This document shows, piece by piece, positions 16,857-25,861 of a stretch of 64,000 nucleotides of DNA. Origin of the DNA: Kiritimatiellia bacterium. GTDB taxonomy: Bacteria > Verrucomicrobiota > Kiritimatiellia > RFP12 > DVOR01. The position numbers and the translations under genes are program-made. Below the pieces are notes generated by a model that was not told where the DNA came from, did no database searches, and was given only the letters and a program-made list of their open reading frames with translations. The stretch spans positions 107,473 through 171,472 of the forward strand of contig JAFYWN010000014.1 in assembly GCA_017558005.1 (NCBI GenBank), written 5' to 3'. Numbering within the stretch: the stretch's first letter is position 1; every line of letters starts with the position of its first letter.

Positions 16857-18944
16857 TTAGGCGTCTTGCGCAGGGCAAGTGAGCAAATCGGTGGCCAGTA
16901 AAATTTCATTGTCCGAGCCCACGACCACGAGGGAGGCGCCCGCTTCAAGGCGGGTATCACGTCCAGGAGAGACGACAGGCGGTTTGCCAGGGATAGAAAC
17001 CGAGATGACGGCGGCACCTGTAGTGCCGCGGAGATTGAGTTCGCCAAGGGTTTTACCGTCTGCGAGTGCAAAGCGCGGCACAACGATGGTTTCTGTGTGA
17101 ACGGCGAGCACTTCACCAATGTTGACGGGGTCTTCGCGGGGGAGCGCGCCAACGTCAAAGGCGCGCGCAAGCTCTGCGTGAGAGATGCGGTAGTTGTGCT
17201 TGAAGCGTTTGGAGCAACACACCATTACGAGGGAGGCGCCATAGATGACGACGGCAAGGACCCAAATATTGCTAATGAAGGTGGAGCAGAGGAGGACTGC
17301 ATAGCAGAGAAGCCCTGCCCAACCTGCCACCGTGAGCAAAAACCGTACGAGCGCGCGGACGTGTTGAATGCGTGCTGTGGAGCGAGAGAGTGCAGTCTCC
17401 ATGATGTAGTCGGTGAGTTCGCGCCAAAGGTGTTGTGCAGTCCAGAAGCCTGGCGAGGTGATCAACATCGCTACTGCACTGCAGAGGAATCCGCTCCAGT
17501 GGATTTCGAATCGGGCAGGTTGCCAATAGGTGTCGAGCGTGAGGAGGAAGTTGTGAACCGTGGGAATTTGTGCAACGAAGTAGACCGCACCGAAGAGGAT
17601 GGCAATGATTGCCAAGCTAATGCCGATTTGGATGGCATAGGTGCGGATTTGCGCCACGCCAGAACGTCCACCTCCGTCTTGAGGACGGTTCATGTCGTAG
17701 AGTGCAGACTTATAGGCGAAGAAGAAGTTGCGAACTTTGGGGCCAACGAAGCGAGAAGCGAGGGCGTAGAGTTTGTCGGAGTAGCGCAGCAGGTAGGGGT
17801 TGGTCGCGGTGCAGAGGAGGGCGATGCCAGCAGCGATTTGGTAGAGGGGTTGGTCGCTCATCTTACCTGCCATGGCGATACCTGCAATGATGAAGGAAAA
17901 TTCTGCCACCTGGCCGAGGCTGATGCCAGTCTTAAAGGCGTCCTTGGGGTGCTCGCCGACGAGGGTACAGGCGAAAAAGCCGTTGGCGAGTTTGAGGAGA
18001 ATCATGACAATTGTGATGAAGAGAATAATCCCGATGTTCGCCAAGATGACGCGTGGGTCAAGCATAAGACCGACTGAAACGAAGAAGACGGAGGAGAAGA
18101 GGTCGGTGACAGGGCGTACGATGCGTTCGATACGCCGGCGCGCTTGCGCCTCGGCGACCACGGCACCCGCAAGGAAGGCACCCACCACAAGGGAGAGCCC
18201 CAGGCCTTCTTGGGCTAAGCAGGAGACGCCGAAACAGAGGCCAAGCGCTGTCATCAAGACGATTTCATCGCCGAATCGACGCGAGACGTAGTTCATAAGG
18301 CGAGGCACTAAGAGAATGCCGAAGACGGTGACGCCCACAAGGAAGAGTGCTAATACGCCCATCTGCTTGCCGATAACGCTCGCAGTGCCCCAAAAGTCAA
18401 TCGTACTTCCGCTTGCAGTGCCACCGCTGACGCCATTGAGAACGGCGATAAGGAGAATGGCAAGAACGTCTTCAATGAGCGCGATGGCGAAGGTGTTGTT
18501 GGCAAAGCGGTGTTGGGTCCACCCTAAGCTTTCGAAGGTTTTTGCGGCGATGGAGGTGGAGCTATCGCAGAGGATGAGGCCGAGTAAGAAGCATTCGAGA
18601 TTGCCCCACCCTAAGAGTTTGCCTGTGACAAAGCCGCCCACAACCATAAAGGTGATATCCCAAATGGCAGGGAAGACGACGCGCCCTCCGAGTTGGCGGA
18701 CCTTTCTAAAGCTAAAGCCTAATCCGATGGAGAACATTAAGAACATCACACCGAAGTCAGAGAGCATTTGGATACTGGTGCTGTTCTGAATGAGCGCAGG
18801 CCCAAGGTGGGGACCAATGATGATGCCTGCGAGGATATAACCCACGGTGAGGGGTAGATTGAAGCGTGAAAAGAGGATGCCAACGCCCGCAGCGAATGCG
18901 ATGGTAATGCTAAGATCAGCAAAGAAAGAAAACGTTTCTGCCAT
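16857..18944 (-). CDS. CPA2-family monovalent cation:proton antiporter with TrkA-C domain
   Basis: Membrane exchanger of K+ or Na+ for protons. About twelve membrane helices (residues about 5-390) contain the family motifs NLPLTVGYILAGIIIGP and SLVVGAFLAGAVVAEAQARR. A second membrane part (about 420-590) follows, and the C-terminal 75 residues resemble a TrkA-C ligand-sensing domain. No TrkA-N nucleotide-binding domain is visible, unlike in KefB/KefC. ATG at 18944 is preferred to one ten codons upstream because AAGGA lies 7 bases before it and the protein then begins with a helix. The transported ion is uncertain. Confidence 0.85.
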   Translation of the reverse strand: MAETFSFFADLSITIAFAAGVGILFSRFNLPLTVGYILAGIIIGPHLGPALIQNSTSIQMLSDFGVMFLMFSIGLGFSFRKVRQLGGRVVFPAIWDITFMVVGGFVTGKLLGWGNLECFLLGLILCDSSTSIAAKTFESLGWTQHRFANNTFAIALIEDVLAILLIAVLNGVSGGTASGSTIDFWGTASVIGKQMGVLALFLVGVTVFGILLVPRLMNYVSRRFGDEIVLMTALGLCFGVSCLAQEGLGLSLVVGAFLAGAVVAEAQARRRIERIVRPVTDLFSSVFFVSVGLMLDPRVILANIGIILFITIVMILLKLANGFFACTLVGEHPKDAFKTGISLGQVAEFSFIIAGIAMAGKMSDQPLYQIAAGIALLCTATNPYLLRYSDKLYALASRFVGPKVRNFFFAYKSALYDMNRPQDGGGRSGVAQIRTYAIQIGISLAIIAILFGAVYFVAQIPTVHNFLLTLDTYWQPARFEIHWSGFLCSAVAMLITSPGFWTAQHLWRELTDYIMETALSRSTARIQHVRALVRFLLTVAGWAGLLCYAVLLCSTFISNIWVLAVVIYGASLVMVCCSKRFKHNYRISHAELARAFDVGALPREDPVNIGEVLAVHTETIVVPRFALADGKTLGELNLRGTTGAAVISVSIPGKPPVVSPGRDTRLEAGASLVVVGSDNEILLATDLLTCPAQDA

Positions 18945-19084
18945 GGTAGTGTCCTTGTCAAAAGGAATATCCAAACACGACTATTGTCATTGTAACACAA
19001 AATGATGCGGATGAAATGTTAGAAGGCTGTTAAAAGAGTGGTTTGAGTGGGATTTTTTAGCAAAGGAAGATGGCGTAAGCGTAA

Positions 19085-19120
19085 ACAAAAACGGACGCCC
19101 GTGTGGGTGCCCGTTTTTGT
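19085..19120 (-). terminator. Terminator downstream of lysS
   Basis: ACAAAAACGG pairs with CCGTTTTTGT around a GC-rich inner stem, and both arms carry long A/T runs, so it can stop transcription leaving lysS. Confidence 0.8.
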
Positions 19121-19142
19121 AGTTTAGTCCGTGTATGGAAAT

Positions 19143-20594
19143 TTACTTCTCAGACTTCATTTGCGGGAAGAGAATCACGTCACGGATGCAGTCGGCGCCA
19201 GTCATGAACATCACGAGGCGGTCAATGCCCAAGCCTAAGCCACCCGTGGGCGGCATACCGTACTCAAGCGCTTCCACGAAGTCTTGGTCGGTGGGCTCAG
19301 CATCGGCTTCAACCTGGTTGGCGAAGGCGGCGCGCTGGGCTTCGGGGTCGTTCTGTTCGGTGTAGCCAGGGCAGAGTTCCTTGCCCGCCACAACGAATTC
19401 AAAGACGTCCACGAGCGAGGGATCATCTGGGCATGCCTTAGCGAGTGGCACATATTGCTTAGGAATACGTGTCACAAAGGTGGGCTGACGGAGCGTGCCT
19501 TCAATCATCTTGTCATAGACTTCGTGGGAGAGAGTGACCATATCGGTGATTTCTTCCACAAGTTCCAGACCTGCAGCGGCGGCACGAGCACGAGCGGTTT
19601 CGTAGTCTAGTTCAAACCAATCTTCGCCCATCTTTTCCTTGATGAGGTCTTGCTGTGTGACTTCACGGTAGGGAGGTTCGAAGTTGATGATTTCGCCATT
19701 CTCGCCGTAGGGCACCTGACGCGTGCCGAGCACGGTGTCGCAAAGGTAGGGCAAAAGACCTTCAATGATGTTCTTCATGGAGGTGCGATCGCCATAGGCC
19801 TCATAGACTTCCAAGACGGTGAATTCGGGGTTGTGCGTGCGGTCAATGCCTTCGTTGCGGAAGTCCTTGCCGAGTTCGAACACCTTGTCGAAGCCACCCA
19901 CGATGAGACGCTTCAAGTAGAGCTCCGGGGCGATACGCAACACCATTTCGCGGTCAAGCGCATTGTGGTGCGTCACGAACGGCTTTGCCGCTGCGCCACC
20001 TGCCTGGCCCTGCATGATTGGGGTCTCAACTTCAATGAAGCCCTTCGAGGTCAAGTAGTTGCGAATGCCAAGGATGATTTTGTGGCGCTTGTCAAAACGT
20101 GCGCGACTTTCAGGATTGGACATCAAGTCAAGGTAGCGACGGCGATAGCGTTCTTCCGTATCTTGAAGACCATGCCACTTTTCCGGCGGTTGACGAATGG
20201 CCTTGGAGAGCAACTGCCATTCTGCGACTTCAACCGTCTTTTCGCCCGCTTGTGTGGTGAAAAGGGTGCCATGTACGCCGATAAAGTCGCCCAAGTCGAG
20301 GAGCTTGGCAGCATTATAGGTTTCTTCACCGAGCACATCGCGCTTGAGCAACACCTGGAATGCATCCGTACCATCATTGAGGTGGATGAACATCAACTTG
20401 CCCATGCGACGCTTCGTCATGATGCGACCAGCGACAGAGGCTGCCTTCCCTTCTTCAAAGCCTGCGCGCACTTCTGCGAGATTGCCAGTGCGCGGGAAGG
20501 CCTTGCCGTAGGGAGCATAGCCGAGTTCGGCGAGCTTACGACGATTTTCAATGCGTTGTGCGCGGTATTGGTCGGGTGTTTGTTCCTGAGCCAT
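19143..20594 (-). CDS. lysS: Lysyl-tRNA synthetase, class II
   Basis: Charges tRNA-Lys. The 483-residue protein has the N-terminal OB-fold anticodon domain (residues about 55-150, VAGRIMTKRRMGKLMF) and the class II core: motif 1 around FIEVETPIMQ, motif 2 FRNEGIDRTHNPEFTVLEVY and motif 3 GLGLGIDRLVMFMTG. The start has AAGGAG upstream. It lies 10 bases after tkt and ends in a clear terminator, so tkt-lysS is a two-gene unit. Confidence 0.97.
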   Translation of the reverse strand: MAQEQTPDQYRAQRIENRRKLAELGYAPYGKAFPRTGNLAEVRAGFEEGKAASVAGRIMTKRRMGKLMFIHLNDGTDAFQVLLKRDVLGEETYNAAKLLDLGDFIGVHGTLFTTQAGEKTVEVAEWQLLSKAIRQPPEKWHGLQDTEERYRRRYLDLMSNPESRARFDKRHKIILGIRNYLTSKGFIEVETPIMQGQAGGAAAKPFVTHHNALDREMVLRIAPELYLKRLIVGGFDKVFELGKDFRNEGIDRTHNPEFTVLEVYEAYGDRTSMKNIIEGLLPYLCDTVLGTRQVPYGENGEIINFEPPYREVTQQDLIKEKMGEDWFELDYETARARAAAAGLELVEEITDMVTLSHEVYDKMIEGTLRQPTFVTRIPKQYVPLAKACPDDPSLVDVFEFVVAGKELCPGYTEQNDPEAQRAAFANQVEADAEPTDQDFVEALEYGMPPTGGLGLGIDRLVMFMTGADCIRDVILFPQMKSEK

Positions 20595-20604
20595 GGAGCG
20601 CTCC

Positions 20605-22605
20605 TTACTTGGAAAGGTAATCGTTGATGAGCGTTGTCAGATTTGCAACGGTGAAGCCGAAGTGTTCTGCGAGCTTGTTTGCAGGGCCGGAAGCGCCGAA
20701 GCCACCCATTGTGAGGGTGGTGCCAGCATCGCCGATGTAGCGTTCCCAACCGAAGGGCGAAGCTGCTTCCACTGCAATACGCTTCTTGACCGAAGGCGGC
20801 AAAACGCGTGCGCGGTAGGCCTTGCTTTGGGCATCGAAGAGTTCCCAGCTCGGCATGGAGACCACGCGGAGGTTGCGCGGGTCGGCTTGTGCCGCTTCAA
20901 GGGCGAGGGAGACTTCAGAACCCGATGCGATGAGAATAGCGTCAGGCGTAGTTTCGGGGTCGCGCTGCCAGAGAATGTAAGCGCCCTTGGCGGTGTTGTC
21001 TGCAGAGGGATAAACCGTGCGGTCAATCACAGGGAGGTTCTGGCGGGAGAGGAGGAGAGCGGTGGGGCCGAGCTTGCGGCTGAGCGCAATTTCCCATGCC
21101 ACGGCGGTTTCGGTAGCATCTGCCGGACGCAAAATGCACATATTAGGCATTGCGCGCATCGCGGGGAGCTGTTCAATCGGTTCGTGGGTCGGACCGTCTT
21201 CGCCAACGTAGAAGCTGTCATGCGTGAGCACGTAGATGACCGGCAGACCCATCAAAGCGGCCACGCGCATTACTGGACGGCAGTAGTCGCAGAAGACGAA
21301 GAAGGTGCCGCCGAAGGTGCGCAAGCCACCATGGACGGTAATGCCGTTCATAATAGCCGCCATGCCCTGTTCACGGACGCCGAAACGGAAGTTACGACCA
21401 GAGAAATCGCCCTTTGCGATATCGCCAAAGCCATTGAGATAGGTCATGTTGGACGGGGCGAGGTCAGCACTACCGCCAACGAGCCACGGCACCACGGGAG
21501 CGAGTGCATTGAGCACCTTACCCGAAGCCACGCGGGTGGAAATCGGCTTGCCATCCCATTCAGGCAAGTGGTCATCGAGATCTTCAGGAAGCGCATTCTT
21601 GAGGCAAGTTTCCCAAGAAGCCTTGAGCATTGCATCGGCAGCGAAAATAGCCTTTGCCTTGCGCTTCCAAGCATTGCGGACGCGCTTCATGCGTGCGGCA
21701 CGTGCGGCAAAGAGGTTGCTGACGGCTTCAGGAATGACGAAAGATTCATCGGGATTGAAGCCAAGCGCCTGCTTGGTAAGACGCAATTCATCTGCGCCGA
21801 GCGGTGCGCCGTGGCAAGAAGCCGAGTCAGCCTTGTTCGGCGAACCCTTACCGATGGTCGTGTTGCAAATAACGAGAACAGGCTTGTCTTCGGACTTGGT
21901 CGCCTTGCGGAGTGCGCGGTCAATCGAAGTGAAATCGTGGCCATCGCAGACGTAGACGCGCCAACCATATCCCTCAAAACGCTTCTTCGTATCGTCAGTC
22001 ATCGTGATATCCACGCGACCTTCAATAGAGATGCGGTTGGAGTCATAGAGCATGATGAGCTTGTTCAGGCCGAGGTTACCTGCCATCGAGCAAGCTTCGT
22101 GGGAGATACCTTCTTCAAGGTCACCATCGCCACAAGTGACCCACGTGCGGTGGTCCACCAAGGTCTGCTCTGCGGTATTGAAGCGTGCGGCCATCATTCG
22201 TTCTGCGATTGCCATGCCCACTGCATTGGCAATACCTTGACCGAGGGGACCCGTGGTCGTTTCAACGCCCGGCACCATGCCATATTCCGGGTGACCCGGG
22301 GTACGACTGCCCAACTGGCGGAACTGCTTCAAGTCATCCAACGACAATTTGTGGCCAGAAAGGTGCAACAAAGCATAGAGCAGAGAAGAGCCGTGTCCGC
22401 CCGACATTACAAAGCGATCGCGATCTGCCCATGCAGAATCCGCGCCGCAAATCTTCAAGTGGCGCAACCACAAAACGGCAGCAACATCAGCCAAGCCCAT
22501 TGCCACGCCCGGGTGACCCGAGTTGGCGGTCTGCACTTCATCAGCGGCAAGGCAACGCAACGTATTCGCTGCCAAAAGCATCTCGTTTGTGTCAAGTTTG
22601 CTCAT
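20605..22605 (-). CDS. tkt: Transketolase
   Basis: Thiamine diphosphate enzyme of the non-oxidative pentose phosphate pathway. The 666-residue protein has the N-terminal sugar-binding block TANSGHPGVAMGLADV, the ThDP motif GDGDLEEGISHEACSMAGNL (residues about 155-175), the pyrimidine-domain segment REQGMAAIMNG, and DSFYVGEDGPTHEP. Length and domain order are normal for the family. A promoter with 17-base spacing lies at 22644-22672. The gene is the first of a tkt-lysS unit. Confidence 0.97.
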   Translation of the reverse strand: MSKLDTNEMLLAANTLRCLAADEVQTANSGHPGVAMGLADVAAVLWLRHLKICGADSAWADRDRFVMSGGHGSSLLYALLHLSGHKLSLDDLKQFRQLGSRTPGHPEYGMVPGVETTTGPLGQGIANAVGMAIAERMMAARFNTAEQTLVDHRTWVTCGDGDLEEGISHEACSMAGNLGLNKLIMLYDSNRISIEGRVDITMTDDTKKRFEGYGWRVYVCDGHDFTSIDRALRKATKSEDKPVLVICNTTIGKGSPNKADSASCHGAPLGADELRLTKQALGFNPDESFVIPEAVSNLFAARAARMKRVRNAWKRKAKAIFAADAMLKASWETCLKNALPEDLDDHLPEWDGKPISTRVASGKVLNALAPVVPWLVGGSADLAPSNMTYLNGFGDIAKGDFSGRNFRFGVREQGMAAIMNGITVHGGLRTFGGTFFVFCDYCRPVMRVAALMGLPVIYVLTHDSFYVGEDGPTHEPIEQLPAMRAMPNMCILRPADATETAVAWEIALSRKLGPTALLLSRQNLPVIDRTVYPSADNTAKGAYILWQRDPETTPDAILIASGSEVSLALEAAQADPRNLRVVSMPSWELFDAQSKAYRARVLPPSVKKRIAVEAASPFGWERYIGDAGTTLTMGGFGASGPANKLAEHFGFTVANLTTLINDYLSK

Positions 22606-22643
22606 GTAAATAAAACCTCTATTTAGGCAAAAATCAAGCGGAT

Positions 22644-22672
22644 ACTATATCAAAAAACCGCAAAAATGACAA
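22644..22672 (-). promoter_or_regulatory. Sigma-70-type promoter for tkt-lysS
   Basis: On the minus strand: TTGTCA, 17-base spacer, TATAGT, placed about 40 bases before the tkt ATG. Confidence 0.65.
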
Positions 22673-22811
22673 TGCCATCAAAATAATAGTATTTCTCAAA
22701 GTAAATGCACTTTAGTGGGTAAAAGTGCATTTTAGCTGCCAAATGGCAAAAGGCATTTACTCTGCCAAAAAAAGGCTCCTTTATGTACAGTCTTTGGGGA
22801 GTGTTCTCTTC

Positions 22812-22916
22812 TTGGCAGAATAAATGCCCTTTTTGGCAGAGTAATCGCTTCATTTGGTACAGTAACTGCACTTTTTGGCAAGCTGACTGCTTTTTTTGGC
22901 AAACTAAGTGCACACT
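22812..22916. repeat. Five 21-bp tandem repeats upstream of tkt
   Basis: Consensus TTGGCAGAGTAACTGCACTTT, units starting at 22812, 22833, 22854, 22875 and 22896 with exact 21-base period. A degenerate inverted unit (GGCATTTACTCTGCCAA on the plus strand) lies at 22752-22768. The period is two helical turns, which suggests protein binding on one face of DNA. Confidence 0.8.
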
Positions 22917-22978
22917 TCTATCAGAATGGTACAGTTAGTCTAAGAATTGACCCTAGTACAAAACTCGTTAAACTGATA

Positions 22979-23144
22979 TGACTGAAATACAAAAGAATTT
23001 CAGTCAAATACTCAATGCGTTTTACCTGAAACTGTGATGCGAAAAGGGTGTTTGGGAAGGAGAGGTCTTCTCTCTTCTCCTCTGAACTCAATTTATAGAA
23101 AGAGTCCACACGAGCGAAATCAATTTACAGAAAGAATCCTACAC
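22979..23144. repeat. Hairpin and short direct repeats in the tkt-rhomboid gap
   Basis: TGACTGAAAT (22979-22988) pairs perfectly with ATTTCAGTCA (22997-23006) across an 8-base loop. Two copies of CAATTTAYAGAAAGARTCC start at 23089 and 23121. No coding frame in 22920-23220 is convincing. Confidence 0.6.
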
Positions 23145-23221
23145 AATTTGTTCCCGTGGTGTAGAGGTGCTCATTGCTAGGGGTGTTATGGTGGAGGGGT
23201 AGGTTTGGTGTGGGGAATGGA

Positions 23222-23872
23222 TTACGAATTGTGGTGTGGTTCGCGGAGGAGAAAACCGCAGAGGAGTCCAGCGATCCAACCGCCTAAGTGAGCGCCATAG
23301 GCGGTGCTGAGTTGTGGCAGGAGGAATTCAGTAATGAAAAAAAGGAGCATTAAGGGAAGCAACCACACGGCTTTAAGGCGCAAGGGGAGCGCAGTAATCC
23401 ACAGGGTAATGCGTTCGCGGGGTGCAAGTGTAACGACTGCGCCGATGCAAGCAGTGAGGAGGGCGGATGCACCGATGCAAATGGTGTAGGGGGAAAGGCG
23501 TGGATCAAGGAGAATCGAGAGGAAGAACCCTGCGGCGCCTGCAGTAGCTCCTGTGAGAAGAAGGAGAAAGGTCTTTCGCCAACCGAGGAGTGCTTCAAGC
23601 GTATTGCCCGTAATCCAGAGCCCGAAGAGGTTGAGCGCGAGATGCCACCAGGACCCATGAAGGAATACGTAGGTGAAGGTGCGCCAAAGTTCGCCTATTT
23701 GTACTGCGTTGGCCTGTAGAGGAAGGTGTTGTTTGAGCCAGTCAATAATAAAAAGGTCTTCCGCTCCAAGGGGTAACGGAAGACGTAAATTGGGGTGCGT
23801 AATAATCTGCACGCCAAGGCAGAGCCCGCATAAGAGTGGCACTGCAATGGGGTGACGCATAGGGAGGTTCAT
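23222..23872 (-). CDS. Rhomboid-family intramembrane serine protease
   Basis: Cleaves membrane proteins within the lipid bilayer. The 216-residue protein has six or so hydrophobic segments, the rhomboid L1 block WRTFTYVFLHGSWWHLALN (residues about 64-82), the catalytic serine in CIGASALLT (GxS, about residue 135) and the partner histidine in AHLGGWIAG near the C-terminus. These are the dyad positions, so it is probably active. Its start overlaps the stop of the upstream small membrane protein gene by one base (TGATG), so the two are made together. Confidence 0.9.
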   Translation of the reverse strand: MNLPMRHPIAVPLLCGLCLGVQIITHPNLRLPLPLGAEDLFIIDWLKQHLPLQANAVQIGELWRTFTYVFLHGSWWHLALNLFGLWITGNTLEALLGWRKTFLLLLTGATAGAAGFFLSILLDPRLSPYTICIGASALLTACIGAVVTLAPRERITLWITALPLRLKAVWLLPLMLLFFITEFLLPQLSTAYGAHLGGWIAGLLCGFLLREPHHNS

Positions 23873-24060
23873 CAGCTAGCGATGAACTTCGTGTAGAGAT
23901 CCCATTCAAGATAGAGGATCGTGAGGGTCGCTGCTGCGAGGCAGAAAGCAATAATTGCGCAAGCGCCGCCAATCCAATCAGGGGCTGCACTGCCTGTGGT
24001 TTTGGTGGTTGCCGCGGCTCCTTCAGCGGGATTGCGGAGACGAGGATTGATGTATGCCAT
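23872..24060 (-). CDS. Small single-span membrane protein coupled to rhomboid
   Basis: 62 residues: a polar N-terminal half (MAYINPRLRNPAEGAAATTK) and one membrane helix (about 30-52, IGGACAIIAFCLAAATLTIL), then a short tail. AAGGAG lies 9 bases before the ATG and the stop is coupled to the rhomboid start, so it is a real gene although I recognise no family. It could be a substrate or partner of the protease. Confidence 0.7.
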   Translation of the reverse strand: MAYINPRLRNPAEGAAATTKTTGSAAPDWIGGACAIIAFCLAAATLTILYLEWDLYTKFIAS

Positions 24061-24204
24061 GGTCGTAAACTCCTTAAACTGTTATTAGTATAAAGGTTTT
24101 GGCGGGAAAAAGAAAGAGTAAAAATCGCTTTTGCTATTTTTTAATGGGGTATGCACGAGTGTAATTGCCGTGGAGGGTGTCTCGGTAATGCATTAGCAGT
24201 GCGA

Positions 24205-24261
24205 GAGAATCTGACGGGTTGCCGCAAGAAAGTATCAGTGAGAGGTGAGAATCTGACGGGT
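24205..24261. repeat. 42-base partial duplication at the end of mutY
   Basis: GAGAATCTGACGGGT occurs at 24205-24219 and 24247-24261. On the coding strand both read ACCCGTCAGATTCTC in the same frame, one inside the mutY terminus (TRQIL) and one just after its stop (again TRQIL, ending at a TAA 45 bases on). Confidence 0.7.
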
Positions 24262-25227
24262 CGCTGTGGTAAGCGGAAGCGTTTCTGGGGCAAGGCTCCA
24301 ACAGAAATTTGCGGGGAGTTTGGGGAGGTCTATCGGCAGGGGGGCTGTATAGACGCGCAAAATTTGTCGGAAGTGGGTGAAGGTTTGACGATGGGTGTGG
24401 CACAACTTGGCTTTGTGCAGTTGGAAGGGGAGTGCATCGCGGGCGGGTAGTTCCCAAAAACCATCAAGGAGGCGTTCACCCTCGTGACGGGCGAGTAGGA
24501 GCGCGCCATCGGCATTTTTAAGAAGGCAGACCTCTCGTGTGCGTTCTGGAAGGGCTTTCTTTGCGGGGATGACGGGGTAGTTGCTTTGCGTTTGGGTCTC
24601 TGCGGCTTGACATTCTTGACGCAGGGGGCAAGCATCACAGGTTGGGTTACGTGGGGTACAAATGAGGGCGCCGAGCTCCATCATTGCTTGGTTGAAGTCT
24701 CCAGGCGAGTCAACGGCTTGAATGAAGGGGCGTAGCCAATCTGCCAACTTGCGACGATTGGGCTCTTTTGAGAAGTCTTCGGTAAGACGATTGCGACGGG
24801 CAAAGACACGTGCGACGTTGCCATCGACGACGGGTTCGGCTTCGCCAAAACAGATACTTGCGATTGCGGCGGCGGTGTAGGCGCCGATGCCAGGCAGTTG
24901 TTTGAGTGCGGCGGCGGTCCGAGGGAGTTGAGCATCGGCTTCAGCCACGAGTTGTTGCGCCGCCTTTCTGAGATTGCGTACACGTGTGTAATAGCCGAGC
25001 CCTTCCCAAGCTTTGAGCAACGCATCATCGGTGGCCGCGGCAAGGGTTGGGATATCAGGAAAGGTGGCTAAGAAACGTTCAAAGTAGGGGCGAACGGTGT
25101 TGACTTGTGTCTGTTGGAGCATGATCTCGCTCACCCAGACCGCGTAAGCATCAGGGTGACCGCGCCACGGCATTTCACGTCGCGCGGTTTGATACCATGC
25201 CAGTAACCGTTGGCACCAGTCGTTCAT
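24235..25227 (-). CDS. mutY: A/G-specific adenine DNA glycosylase
   Basis: Removes adenine mispaired with 8-oxoguanine. The 330-residue protein has the helix-hairpin-helix LPGIGAYTAAAI (about residue 115), the catalytic glutamate in SEIMLQQTQV (about residue 37), the aspartate in VVDGNVARV, a [4Fe-4S] cluster set CTPRNPTCDACPLRQEC (about 190-206) and a C-terminal NUDIX-like domain for 8-oxoG recognition. The ATG at 25227 shares a base with the TAA of the nitroreductase gene (TAATG), showing coupling. Confidence 0.95.
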   Translation of the reverse strand: MNDWCQRLLAWYQTARREMPWRGHPDAYAVWVSEIMLQQTQVNTVRPYFERFLATFPDIPTLAAATDDALLKAWEGLGYYTRVRNLRKAAQQLVAEADAQLPRTAAALKQLPGIGAYTAAAIASICFGEAEPVVDGNVARVFARRNRLTEDFSKEPNRRKLADWLRPFIQAVDSPGDFNQAMMELGALICTPRNPTCDACPLRQECQAAETQTQSNYPVIPAKKALPERTREVCLLKNADGALLLARHEGERLLDGFWELPARDALPFQLHKAKLCHTHRQTFTHFRQILRVYTAPLPIDLPKLPANFCWSLAPETLPLTTATRQILTSH

Positions 25228-25739
25228 TACCATGTGCCGTGATGCACCTTGGTTTCATCGTAACGGGTGCGTGCTTCGGGAAATTCGTCTGGATATCCCA
25301 GGGCAATTGCGCTCACGGGAATGATATTGTCCGGCAGATTGAAGGCGGCCTTTACGGCGGCAATGCGATCATCATTCGGATGAATCCCCAACCATACTGC
25401 GCCAAGTCCCTGCAAATCGAGGGCAAGTAAGAGGTTTTCAATTGCGGCCGAAACGTCCTGCAAGAGATAGGAGAGTTCGCCACGATGGGCAGCCGTGATA
25501 TCTCCGCAGACAATGATGCCTGCCGCCGCGCCACGCAACATTTGTCCGTAGGGGAGCGCATCTGCGAGGGCGTCACGTCCAGCTTGTTCCTTCACCACGA
25601 TGAAGTGCCACGGATCACAATGACGTGCACTCGGCGCCGCCATGGCGGCTTCAAGTGCAATGCGAATCTGATCGTCCCCAACAGGATCGGTGGTATATTT
25701 GCGAACACTACGACGAGAGAGAATGTCTATGGTTGTCAT
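25227..25739 (-). CDS. Nitroreductase-family FMN oxidoreductase
   Basis: 170-residue flavoprotein. It begins DILSRRSVRKYT, the FMN-binding arginine segment of the family, continues with APSARHCDPWHFIVV and later GLGAVWLGI and ALGYPDE, matching the compact NfsA/FRP-like fold with a dimer-shared FMN. Likely substrates are nitro compounds or quinones, but this is not determined by the sequence. The gene lies between pheS and mutY and is coupled to mutY. Confidence 0.9.
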   Translation of the reverse strand: MTTIDILSRRSVRKYTTDPVGDDQIRIALEAAMAAPSARHCDPWHFIVVKEQAGRDALADALPYGQMLRGAAAGIIVCGDITAAHRGELSYLLQDVSAAIENLLLALDLQGLGAVWLGIHPNDDRIAAVKAAFNLPDNIIPVSAIALGYPDEFPEARTRYDETKVHHGTW

Positions 25740-25810
25740 CGGTTAAGACCTTTTGTAAAGGGTGGGAAAAATGGGGTTAAACTGAAACAACGTCCCGTCG
25801 GGAAACCGTT

Positions 25811-25861
25811 GCGGAACGTTGTGTAAAAACGCACGAGGCGTGAAGCGAGAAGACGTTCCGC
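25811..25861 (-). terminator. Inverted repeat just after pheS
   Basis: GCGGAACGT (25811-25819) and ACGTTCCGC (25853-25861) form a 9-bp stem with a 33-base loop directly after the pheS stop. There is no U-tract, so it may be an RNA-stabilising or attenuating structure rather than a simple terminator. Confidence 0.4.

Noticed and set aside
20593..22626. 677-codon plus-strand frame opposite tkt
   Set aside because: Antisense shadow of transketolase, which has full family motifs on the other strand.
22650..22913. 87-codon frame with a heptad CQK-type repeat
   Set aside because: The heptads are simply the 21-bp DNA array read in one frame; composition is unlike its neighbours and the frame runs over the tkt promoter.
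22812..22916. CRISPR array
   Set aside because: Units abut with no spacers and there are no cas genes.
23150..23215. tRNA-like stretch (GTGGTGTAGAGG)
   Set aside because: Looks like a D-arm but there is no acceptor stem, anticodon arm or GTTC T-arm.
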